The position numbers and the translations under genes are program-made. Shown one piece after another: positions 1-5,982 of a DNA stretch of 11,233 bases. The notes under the pieces are model-generated. The model saw nothing but the letters and a program-made list of their open reading frames with translations, had not been told where the DNA came from and did not search any database. Source of the DNA: Spirochaetia bacterium UBA5368 (GTDB lineage Bacteria > Spirochaetota > UBA4802 > UBA5368); the NCBI GenBank assembly GCA_002407865.1, contig DHPI01000072.1, positions 57,128 through 68,360 on the forward strand, given 5' to 3'. How positions within the stretch are numbered: the first letter of the stretch is position 1; every line of letters starts with the position of its first letter.

Positions 1-135
1 GTTGACCGCCATAGCCACCCAGTGCGCCTCTGGATTCATCGCCGATTTCAATATGTGTCTGCCGTTCACATGAAGCACCTCGGAGTGAGGAAACGCCTTT
101 ATGAAATTTTCCGGACGATTGTTCATTAATGACAT
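1..135 (-). CDS. Unrecognised protein, N-terminal 45 residues only
   Basis: The open frame starts at an ATG (complement of 133-135) and runs off the left edge. An AGGAGG ribosome site (complement of 140-145) lies four bases upstream of the ATG, which makes this start convincing. The visible product begins MSLMNNRPENFIKAFPHSEV and continues with a His-Val-Asn-Gly-Arg-His stretch and an Asn-Pro-Glu-Ala-His-Trp stretch. It is polar and has no signal peptide or membrane segment, so a cytoplasmic protein, possibly an enzyme, is likely. I do not recognise the family from this fragment. It is transcribed divergently from the dehydrogenase at 625. Confidence 0.72.
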   Translation of the reverse strand, partial: MSLMNNRPENFIKAFPHSEVLHVNGRHILKSAMNPEAHWVAMAVN

Positions 136-378
136 AGTGCCTCCTCGAGAATATACAGTTTATATGGTACACTTCAAATTCGCATGTATACCGGCTGCGT
201 GTCCCTGTCGATATAATCAGTACTCGTGACACTTCGGCGCGGTTCTCTTTTCACCGGCACATATCTGCCGCACATACTCGAAAACCATAGAAAGCGGCAT
301 TTCAATATGGGACATGCGCCTCTCACTTCACTATAAAGAATGCCGCCCCCTCCGGATTTAGTCAAGCAATTACCGGAA

Positions 379-407
379 CTGTGAATTCGCAATGCACCGC
401 GTATAAT
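379..407 (+). promoter_or_regulatory. Candidate sigma-70 promoter for the dehydrogenase operon
   Basis: An exact TATAAT (-10) at 402-407 is preceded, with 17-base spacing, by CTGTGA at 379-384, which matches TTGACA at three of six positions. Transcription would start near 414 and leave a leader of about 210 bases before the ATG at 625. The word GAATTCGCA (383-391) overlaps the last bases of the -35 and runs into the spacer; it recurs in the promoter region of the DUF151 gene. The -10 is strong, the -35 weak. Confidence 0.35.
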
Positions 408-516
408 TTTTTTCTTTACATATTGCTTGCAAATTTTAGCCTGTTTGGATGGTATAGAAGCGCTCTAATTTATGCGCTTCTTACGCGAATCCTCACATAA
501 CACCGCACCCCTGTTC

Positions 517-530
517 GCGCCGACAGGCGC
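517..530 (+). promoter_or_regulatory. Small leader hairpin next to an AGGAGG site
   Basis: GCGCC (517-521) and GGCGC (526-530) form a perfect five-base-pair stem with a GACA loop, immediately followed by AGGAGG at 531-536. A stem abutting a Shine-Dalgarno could modulate its access, but the stem is short and could be chance. Confidence 0.25.
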
Positions 531-565
531 AGGAGGATATCGCATTTGTCAATTTCGGGTGCGGC

Positions 566-628
566 ATGAATATACCGCGGCGATACAATCGCCGCCGAAT
601 CTATTTATACGGGGTAACTGTGACATGA
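566..628 (+). CDS. Possible 20-residue leader peptide coupled to the dehydrogenase
   Basis: An ATG at 566 opens a 20-codon frame whose TGA (626-628) overlaps the dehydrogenase ATG (625-627) as ATGA, the classic layout for translational coupling. The peptide is rich in arginine (five among residues 5-11) and in tyrosine. Its own ATG overlaps, again as ATGA, the stop of a seven-codon frame starting at TTG 546, which lies nine bases after AGGAGG (531-536). There is no good ribosome site directly in front of 566. This is a hypothesis: the overlap pattern can occur by chance and the peptide has no known relative that I recognise. Confidence 0.18.
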   Translation: MNIPRRYNRRRIYLYGVTVT

Positions 629-1674
629 CATATAAAATAGCGCTGTATCCCGGCGACGGAGTGGGGCCCGAGGTCGTCGCCGAGGCAAAGAAAATTCTGG
701 ACCGCCTTCCCATACAATGCGAGTACGCGCATTTCAACTGGGGCACCGAACTGTACGCATCAACCGGCCGCTGCGCGCCGGAGGATTTTCTCGACAGGCT
801 GATGCCATTCGACGCGATACTGCTCGGGGCGCTCGGGAACGCCGCGAAGGCCCCCGATCATATCGCCGTCGATCCGCTGCTGACGATGCGCAAGAGCTTC
901 GACCAATATGTCAACATCAGGCCGGCCGTACTGTATGAAGGCGTCGATTGCCCGCTGAAAAACGTGCGTCCCTTCGATATTGATATGGTCGTAATACGCG
1001 AAAACACCGAAGGTGAATACACATCGCTGGGCGGCCGTCATTATCCGGGCACGCCCAATGAAGCCGCAATACAGGTAAATTATTTCACGCGCATGGGCAC
1101 GGAGCGTATCGTACGCTACGCGTTTGAAACGGCCCGGCGGCGCGCAAGAAAACATGTGACCAGCATCACAAAATCGAACGCGCTGAAGTACAGCATGGTA
1201 TTCTGGGACAGCGTTGTTGCCGATGTCGCGAAAGACTATCCCGACATCACATACAGCCCGATGCTTGTCGACGCGGCGGCGATGAATTTCGTCCGCTCGC
1301 CGCAGATGTTCGACGTTGTTGTCGCATCGAATCTCTTCGGAGACATTCTCACCGACATCGCCGCGATCATCGTCGGCGGTATGGGGTTCGCAGGCAGCGC
1401 AAACATCAATCCATCGAGAAAATTCCCTTCCATGTTCGAGCCCGTGCACGGCTCCGCGCCCGATATCGCGGGCCGGGGGAAAGCAAATCCTGTAGCGGCC
1501 ATACTCAGCGCCGCCATGATGCTCGAATTTCTTGGCGAGGTGGAATGTGCCGAAAAGGTGAAACTCGCGGTGAAGGCGCACCTTGCGGAAGGCAGTGTGA
1601 AAACACCCGACAGGGGCGGGAACAGTACCACATCACAGGTCGGCGACGATATCGCGTCCAGGCTGGAGAGGTAA
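625..1674 (+). CDS. Tartrate/D-malate-type NAD-dependent decarboxylating dehydrogenase
   Basis: A 349-residue member of the isocitrate/isopropylmalate dehydrogenase family, which oxidises and decarboxylates 2-hydroxy acids using NAD(P) and a divalent metal. Visible signatures are GDGVGPEVV at 11-18, substrate arginines R89, R99 and R125, Y132 in the RENTEGEY loop, K183 in TKSN, and metal-binding D216, D240 and D244. EPVHGSAPDIAG (272-283) contains D280, the residue that favours NAD over NADP. The PDHI motif, the loop EGEYTSLGG (129-137) with the following FTR segment, and the ASNLFGDIL motif resemble DmlA and tartrate dehydrogenase more than LeuB, so D-malate or tartrate is the likelier substrate; 3-isopropylmalate is not excluded. 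The start at 625 is chosen because the family begins a few residues before the GDG motif. Its ribosome site is weak (GGGG at 611-614). First gene of a two-gene operon. Confidence 0.88.
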   Translation: MTYKIALYPGDGVGPEVVAEAKKILDRLPIQCEYAHFNWGTELYASTGRCAPEDFLDRLMPFDAILLGALGNAAKAPDHIAVDPLLTMRKSFDQYVNIRPAVLYEGVDCPLKNVRPFDIDMVVIRENTEGEYTSLGGRHYPGTPNEAAIQVNYFTRMGTERIVRYAFETARRRARKHVTSITKSNALKYSMVFWDSVVADVAKDYPDITYSPMLVDAAAMNFVRSPQMFDVVVASNLFGDILTDIAAIIVGGMGFAGSANINPSRKFPSMFEPVHGSAPDIAGRGKANPVAAILSAAMMLEFLGEVECAEKVKLAVKAHLAEGSVKTPDRGGNSTTSQVGDDIASRLER

Positions 1675-1679
1675 CCACC

Positions 1680-2543
1680 GTGAACTACCCGGATTACACC
1701 ACAGACGATTGCACGATAAAAGAGTACTATATTACAATGTCCGACGGCGTTCAGCTGAAAATTATCGATTTTATTCCAGGGCACGATTCGGAAAATAAAC
1801 CGCTGATACTTTTTGTTGCCGGATGGATATCCCTCATCTCCGGGTGGAAAGACGTGCTGAAGATAGTAACTCCGCAGTACAGAACAATTTACATTGAAAC
1901 GCGGGAAAAAAACTCATCAAAACTACCCCGCCGCGGCAAGGTCAGTTTCACCATCGAAAGGCTGGTTGCCGACCTTGAAGAAACGATTAATACGCTGATA
2001 TCCCCAAAGCGGGGCTTCATCTTTTGCGGCAGCTCACTTGGCGCCACGACCATTCTCGAATACATGGCTTCAGGGGAGCGACAGCCGCAATGCGCGATTC
2101 TCATCGGCCCGAACGGGGAATTCAGATTCCCCAGGGGGCTGGGACACATCATTCCCGCGCTGCATCCTTCGCTGTACAGTATTGTAAAACCCGTCGTAAA
2201 GTGGTACTTAAAAAATTTCAGGCTCGATCCCGAAAAAGACCGCGCGCAGATGATAAAATACGAAAACACGCTGGACGCGGCCGATCCCTACAAGCTGAAA
2301 CCGAACGCAATCGCGATACGGAATTATAAAATCTGGGACAAGCTACCGAGCATCGCAGCACCGACCATTATGATCGGCGCAACCACCGACAAGCTGCACG
2401 GTTCCGACAATCTACAGCGGATGGTGTCCCTCATGCCGCACGCCCGCTATACCGAGTTCAGCAGTAATACGGAGACGCACAGCGTAAAGGCGGGCGAGTA
2501 CATCGCCGAAATAATTCGCACGCGCCGGTACCTCGAGATATAG
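1680..2543 (+). CDS. Alpha/beta-hydrolase fold protein
   Basis: A 287-residue soluble hydrolase. The nucleophile elbow GSSLG (117-121) gives Ser119. The likely acid is Asp237 in the ATTDKLHG segment, and His267 near the C-terminus completes a Ser-Asp-His triad. The LFVAGW stretch after the second strand would supply the oxyanion hole. It has no signal peptide, so it is cytoplasmic. The GTG start at 1680 is chosen because GGAGAGG (1665-1671), inside the last codons of the dehydrogenase, is spaced eight bases from it; the frame extends upstream to 1545 but that part overlaps the dehydrogenase. The next in-frame ATG (1738) would also be possible but has no ribosome site. Five bases separate the two genes, so they are almost certainly co-transcribed and perhaps translationally coupled. 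The substrate is unknown; esters, thioesters or lactones fit the fold. Confidence 0.8.
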   Translation: MNYPDYTTDDCTIKEYYITMSDGVQLKIIDFIPGHDSENKPLILFVAGWISLISGWKDVLKIVTPQYRTIYIETREKNSSKLPRRGKVSFTIERLVADLEETINTLISPKRGFIFCGSSLGATTILEYMASGERQPQCAILIGPNGEFRFPRGLGHIIPALHPSLYSIVKPVVKWYLKNFRLDPEKDRAQMIKYENTLDAADPYKLKPNAIAIRNYKIWDKLPSIAAPTIMIGATTDKLHGSDNLQRMVSLMPHARYTEFSSNTETHSVKAGEYIAEIIRTRRYLEI

Positions 2544-2568
2544 CGGCAGCCGTACTTTTTTTTCATGC

Positions 2569-2597
2569 TTGATATTTGCCGCCCACTGCTGTATCTT
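2569..2597 (+). promoter_or_regulatory. Candidate sigma-70 promoter for the DUF151-fbp pair
   Basis: TTGATA (2569-2574, five of six matches to TTGACA) and TATCTT (2592-2597, four of six to TATAAT) are separated by exactly 17 bases. Transcription would begin near 2604 and give a leader of about 150 bases. The -10 lies inside the first of two inverted repeats, as an operator would. A run of eight T at 2556-2563 just upstream follows the hydrolase stop, but I see no good stem before it, so it is not called a terminator. Confidence 0.45.
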
Positions 2598-2607
2598 GTG
2601 TATACAG
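2589..2607. repeat. Inverted repeat overlapping the -10 (possible operator)
   Basis: CTGTAT (2589-2594) and ATACAG (2602-2606/7) are perfect six-base arms around a seven-base centre. It covers the -10 and the probable start of transcription. The word TGTATCTTGTG at 2590-2600 is repeated with one change at 2621-2631, 31 bases (about three helical turns) downstream. This is the pattern expected for paired repressor sites. Confidence 0.4.
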
Positions 2608-2616
2608 ATAAAGAGA

Positions 2617-2654
2617 GTGTTGTATCGTGTGAGAATTCGCATGTGATACAACGC
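2617..2654. repeat. Long dyad symmetry in the DUF151 leader
   Basis: A 38-base dyad is centred on GAATTC (2633-2638). Outer arms GTTGTATC (2619-2626) and GATACAAC (2645-2652) match perfectly. Inside them the symmetry continues with two Watson-Crick pairs and three G-T pairs, plus one mismatch next to the centre. G2617-C2654 and a further T-G pair extend the outside. In plus-strand RNA the G-T positions become allowed G-U pairs, while in minus-strand RNA they would be mismatches; this favours a transcript hairpin, although a DNA-binding site is equally possible. It lies about 100 bases before the DUF151 start. Confidence 0.5.
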
Positions 2655-2755
2655 GACGATGATTCATCCAGTTCCGTTGACGCCAGCAAAAATCATCAGA
2701 TATGCGTTTCGTGCACAGGGAGCGAGGCGCAACAACGCAAAAGGGAGCGGAAAAA

Positions 2756-3244
2756 ATGGCTTTGTGCAGGGTAGAGATCTCGAATATCTATGTGGACCAG
2801 AATACGGGGTCGCCGGTGGTAATCCTTGAGGATCCGCAGAGCGGCAACATGCTGCCCATCCTTATCGCGCCCCTCGAGGCGAGCCTCATCGCGATAGAAC
2901 TCGAAGGAAAAAAACCCATACGGCCGCTGTCCCACGACCTGATGCTGAATATACTCAAAGAACTCAACTGGTCTGTTGAATCGATCATCGTTGACGACCT
3001 GAAAAACAACATATTTTACGCAAAGCTGGTCCTTTTTTCCGATATCGGCCGTGTTGAGGTCGACAGTCGGCCCAGTGACGCCATCGCACTCGCGCTTCGC
3101 GCGAAGGCCCCTATATATGTGCGAAAAAAGGTGTTTGCGCTTGCTCTCGGAATAGAAAATATTGCCAAAGGCATCGACAAGGATATGCTGAAGGATCTGC
3201 TCGAAGATCTGGAAATTGACGATGTCGGCGGCAAGATAATGTAA
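2756..3244 (+). CDS. DUF151 / bifunctional nuclease family protein
   Basis: A 162-residue protein matching the DUF151 family (Pfam PF02577), founded on plant proteins reported to cleave RNA and DNA and including the structurally solved Thermotoga protein TM0160. Its role in bacteria is not well settled. Signatures are the LPILIAPLEASLIAI stretch at 33-47, RPLSHDLM at 56-63, and the hallmark DSRPSDAIALALRAKAPIYV block at 103-122. A short acidic helical tail follows, without the UVR domain that some relatives carry. It has no signal peptide and is cytoplasmic. The ATG at 2756 is preceded by GGGAG (2743-2747) at eight bases; the frame opens at 2702 but the 18 upstream residues are not family-like. 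It precedes fbp by 113 bases with no clear terminator between. Confidence 0.88.
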   Translation: MALCRVEISNIYVDQNTGSPVVILEDPQSGNMLPILIAPLEASLIAIELEGKKPIRPLSHDLMLNILKELNWSVESIIVDDLKNNIFYAKLVLFSDIGRVEVDSRPSDAIALALRAKAPIYVRKKVFALALGIENIAKGIDKDMLKDLLEDLEIDDVGGKIM

Positions 3245-3357
3245 AATTTCACGAATAATCATTGCAAATATTCATGTCATCGGTAGTGTTGCATTCGAGT
3301 GGCACTGCGGGGAAACGTTATGCGCAAAGGAGAGATGTATTATCAGCGGAGGTACAT

Positions 3358-5187
3358 ATGCCTTCAGTGACAGAGTCACCGTCAAAAAATATTGCGACGC
3401 TTCACAATATCATACGCGAACTCACCGAAATCGACACAAAACTGGACTCATACATCGATACGACAATGTGGATAAGCGACCCGCACGGCGCGGGCGACAG
3501 GTTTGTATCGATACTCAAAGGCCGCTTCGGGCTCGTGTGGCGCATCTGCTACGAGGCCCTTCCCAGAACATTTTCCAACGAAAAGATCGAACACCTCGGC
3601 AGAATCATCCGGAAGGAAAAATATTTCATCACCGCGAATTATTACATTGAACGCCAGGATGTCATTTCATCCCTGGTCAAGATAATCCAGTACCGCGTCC
3701 AGAACGTCAGCGATTTTGACCAGATACGAAACAACATCAATAAAGACCTTAAACTGACGCTTGAAAACCTTATCCTCGGTTACCCGGTGCCAAATATCGT
3801 ATATGAAAACGCGCTGATCGCCGACAGGGTGATCTCCGCCCTGAGCAAAATAGTAAAGCAGGTCATTCTTGGCAACCTCATAGTACTGGGTGATATTTTC
3901 GACCGCGGAGATGAGCCCGACAAGATTGTGCGCATACTCAACAGCAGGGAAATCAGACCGTACGTAAAATTCGTGTGGGGAAACCACGACATATTATGGA
4001 TGGGGGCAGCGGCCGGCAGCATGCCGATGATAGCCGAAGCCCTTCGAATCAGCGTACGCTACGACAATCTCGATTTTCTTAAACGGCTGAACATCGACAT
4101 TTCCGGGCTGGTGCGTCTTGCCGAAAAGCTGTATCCCGGCGACGTGCATGGCGCGTTCAAGGCAAAAAAAGCCCTTTCCCAAAAGCTCGAGAAAACCCTC
4201 GCGTTGATTCAGTTCAAGTTAGAGGAACAGACGATCGCGCGTCATCCCGAGCTTGAAATGGAACCGCGGCTGTGGCTTGAAAAACTCACGGACATGCTGA
4301 AGCGCGGCGATACCGACGGCCTTACCGATACGGATTTTCCGACCCTCGACCTTGACGAACCAGCCGCGCTTTCCGCCGACGAACAGGACATCATCGATGA
4401 CCTGACCCGCCAGTTTGTCACAAGCCAGCGGCTAAAATACCTCATGGAATTCTTTTTCGAACGGGGCATGCTGTATCATATCAACAATTACATCCTGAAC
4501 ATTCACGCTCTTATCCCCAGCACCGCAGATGGAGAATTTGAGGAGTTTCTCGGCTACAGAGGAAAGGCGCTATTCGATTATCTGCAGTCCCTCATTAAGC
4601 ACATCGGCGCCCATTATTTCGACGGGAAGCCGCAGGATGAAAGGGATCTCGCCATCATGTTTTACCTGTGGTGCGGCCCGAAATCGCCTTTTTTCGGCAA
4701 AAACGCGATGAAAACGTTCGAACGATACTTTTTGAAAGATAAAACCACCCACAAAGAAACGTTGCTTTACTGGGGAGAAAATCTTCAGAAGCCCCATTTC
4801 ATGGATCTCATTATGAAAGAATTCGGCGTGAAACGTATCGTCTATGGGCATACGCCGGTCGATTTTCTCAAAGGTGAAAAAATTTCATCGCCCGACAAAA
4901 GAGCAATCAATATTGATGGCGGGTTCTCCGAGGCATACCTCAACAGGGGGCATTCGCTTATACATACGCCCTACTCGCTGTACGCCATAATTCTGCCCAC
5001 CCCCGCCGAAATACGCGAGGTGCGGGAAAAAAGGGAAACGATGCGCCTCATGGTGGAGACGATCGACACTTTCGATAATCCGCTTAAGGTGAGGGACACA
5101 TATGCCGGCAAGCAATTACTGGAGCGCCGGAATCAGTTATTTGCAATGCTGCAGACATACAAAAACGGAAACGGCAACAGCTCGTAA
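3358..5187 (+). CDS. fbp: Fructose-1,6-bisphosphatase, class III
   Basis: A 609-residue enzyme of the class III (Bacillus Fbp-type, Pfam FBPase_2) family, which hydrolyses fructose-1,6-bisphosphate to fructose-6-phosphate in gluconeogenesis. The class has a calcineurin-like metallophosphoesterase core, here with motifs in order: DPHG at 41-44, GDIFDRG at 178-184, GNHD at 208-211 and YGHTPVD with His498. A large insertion separates GNHD from the last motif, as is usual for the family. The conserved WCGPKSPFFGK block and the INIDGGFSEAY block also fit. Length is slightly below the roughly 670 residues of the Bacillus subtilis enzyme, and nothing catalytic is missing. The start at 3358 is chosen for GGAGG (3347-3351) six bases upstream; the frame remains open to 3262. 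The Bacillus enzyme needs manganese and is activated by phosphoenolpyruvate; whether that applies here is unknown. Confidence 0.95.
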   Translation: MPSVTESPSKNIATLHNIIRELTEIDTKLDSYIDTTMWISDPHGAGDRFVSILKGRFGLVWRICYEALPRTFSNEKIEHLGRIIRKEKYFITANYYIERQDVISSLVKIIQYRVQNVSDFDQIRNNINKDLKLTLENLILGYPVPNIVYENALIADRVISALSKIVKQVILGNLIVLGDIFDRGDEPDKIVRILNSREIRPYVKFVWGNHDILWMGAAAGSMPMIAEALRISVRYDNLDFLKRLNIDISGLVRLAEKLYPGDVHGAFKAKKALSQKLEKTLALIQFKLEEQTIARHPELEMEPRLWLEKLTDMLKRGDTDGLTDTDFPTLDLDEPAALSADEQDIIDDLTRQFVTSQRLKYLMEFFFERGMLYHINNYILNIHALIPSTADGEFEEFLGYRGKALFDYLQSLIKHIGAHYFDGKPQDERDLAIMFYLWCGPKSPFFGKNAMKTFERYFLKDKTTHKETLLYWGENLQKPHFMDLIMKEFGVKRIVYGHTPVDFLKGEKISSPDKRAINIDGGFSEAYLNRGHSLIHTPYSLYAIILPTPAEIREVREKRETMRLMVETIDTFDNPLKVRDTYAGKQLLERRNQLFAMLQTYKNGNGNSS

Positions 5188-5194
5188 CCGTCAT

Positions 5195-5213
5195 CGGGGC
5201 ATATCCTGCCCCG
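5195..5213 (+). terminator. Hairpin after fbp, without U-tract
   Basis: CGGGGCA (5195-5201) and TGCCCCG (5207-5213) form a perfect seven-base-pair, G+C-rich stem with a five-base loop, beginning eight bases after the fbp stop. No T-run follows on the plus strand. It may be an imperfect terminator, a transcript-end stabiliser, or a pause site before the outer-membrane gene. Confidence 0.45.
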
Positions 5214-5274
5214 CCTCGGATGTATTAAAAAAACGCGTGGTCAGATAAAAATTATTTTCACCTTTTGGGTTCTT

Positions 5275-5295
5275 CTCGGATAGTTACTATCTGAG
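5275..5295. promoter_or_regulatory. Inverted repeat upstream of the outer-membrane protein gene
   Basis: CTCGGATAG (5275-5283) and CTATCTGAG (5287-5295) form nine-base arms with one mismatch around a TTA centre. It lies 40 bases before the start codon, where a regulator site or a 5'-UTR hairpin would be expected. TTGGGT (5265-5270) and TATCTG (5288-5293) with 17-base spacing could be a weak promoter overlapping it. Confidence 0.4.
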
Positions 5296-5334
5296 TGCAC
5301 ATACTACACTAACAAGTTGGAGGAGCAAACAAAA

Positions 5335-5916
5335 ATGAGGAAACTTCGGTCTGTCGTTCTCGTCGCGCTGGCGCTGTTGATTTTCGTTCCTGCGTCGAGC
5401 TACGCCATAGTCGACTTCGGCGTCTACGGTGGCTATTCGTTTACAGGAAAAATTCAGGCAGACACCGTTGATAAAAGCACAAAAGGATGGGAGTATGGAT
5501 TTCTCGGCCACCTGAACGGTTCGGTGATCCCCATGGTGCTCAGCGTGGGTATCGGCGGTTTTTACCAGAAGGCGCCCCTGAAATATTCTGTAAGCGGCAC
5601 GGATTTCGATCTTACCAAAACCGCGTACGGGCTGGACGGCATTGTAATGCTCGAACTGCCGATTATTATTCACCCGTATGTGCGGGGTGGCATCGCAATT
5701 AATGAAAAAGCGAAAATTGAAGTATCGGGGCCTGCTGCATATTCAACTTCAAAATCAAAAAAATTCAATTCGTATTATGTCGGTCTCGGCGCGGCGTTTA
5801 CCATTTTCCCGATGATCCAACTGTTCGGCGAATACATGTACAACACATCCAAGCAGGAAGATAATGTCGACCTCACCAGCAACTCGATCCACGTCGGCGC
5901 GCGATTGTCCATCTGA
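5335..5916 (+). CDS. Outer-membrane beta-barrel protein
   Basis: A 193-residue exported protein. Residues 1-24 form a typical signal peptide: positively charged MRKLR, a hydrophobic stretch, then SSYA as the probable signal peptidase I site before IVDF. The mature 169 residues alternate aromatic, glycine and polar residues, as in GVYGGYSF, GIGGFY, YVRGGIA, YYVGLGAAF, FGEYMYN and IHVGARLSI. This suits an eight-stranded OmpA/OmpX-like barrel (the 'outer membrane protein beta-barrel' type). No periplasmic OmpA C-terminal domain is present. The last residue is isoleucine rather than the common phenylalanine. The start is fixed by GGAGGAG (5319-5325) nine bases upstream. It probably has its own transcription unit, ending in the strong terminator that follows. 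The precise function is unknown. Confidence 0.8.
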   Translation: MRKLRSVVLVALALLIFVPASSYAIVDFGVYGGYSFTGKIQADTVDKSTKGWEYGFLGHLNGSVIPMVLSVGIGGFYQKAPLKYSVSGTDFDLTKTAYGLDGIVMLELPIIIHPYVRGGIAINEKAKIEVSGPAAYSTSKSKKFNSYYVGLGAAFTIFPMIQLFGEYMYNTSKQEDNVDLTSNSIHVGARLSI

Positions 5917-5925
5917 CGACGCTTC

Positions 5926-5966
5926 AATCAAAAAAGGGGCGGATCAAAACCGCCCCTTTTTTGATT
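5926..5966. terminator. Bidirectional intrinsic terminator
   Basis: A perfect 17-base-pair stem (5926-5942 with 5950-5966) encloses a seven-base loop. The stem has a GGGGCGG/CCGCCCC core flanked by six A on the left and six T on the right, so each strand gives a hairpin followed by a U-run. It sits between the convergent outer-membrane gene and plsB and can stop transcription from both sides. Confidence 0.93.
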
Positions 5967-5982
5967 TGCGCACATCGCCCCG

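Larger units (their letters stand above)
136..624. other. Divergent intergenic region and dehydrogenase leader
   Basis: This 489-base stretch separates two divergent genes. The dehydrogenase frame stays open back to an ATG at 472, but those 51 extra residues match nothing in the family, so I treat them as leader. The left part (about 136-470) is mostly A+T-rich and holds a candidate promoter. The right part (about 480-624) is richer in G+C and holds a hairpin, an AGGAGG motif and two mini-ORFs, described separately. A minus-strand frame at 174-392 has no recognisable product and is judged spurious. Confidence 0.6.

Noticed and set aside
150..177. TTGAAG-16-TATATT promoter for the left-edge minus-strand gene
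   Set aside because: The words are good, but transcription would start at about 143, inside the ribosome site at 140-145, so the geometry is wrong for this gene.
472..624. A 51-residue N-terminal extension of the dehydrogenase
   Set aside because: The family starts a few residues before the GDG motif, and the extension resembles neither a signal peptide nor any known domain.
760..1581. A 273-codon open frame on the minus strand inside the dehydrogenase gene
   Set aside because: It is antisense to a gene with clear family motifs and its product shows no family features; third-position G+C bias in the real gene explains the open frame.
2521..2563. Terminator after the hydrolase, because of eight T at 2556-2563
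   Set aside because: The bases before the T-run do not form a stable stem with a workable loop.
2696..3262. A 188-codon minus-strand frame covering the whole DUF151 gene
   Set aside because: It mirrors the real gene, has no ribosome site and no recognisable product.
3320..3370. A 16-codon frame overlapping the fbp start, as a leader peptide
   Set aside because: Its ribosome site is either absent (ATG 3320) or too close (ATG 3335); the overlap with fbp is more simply explained by chance.
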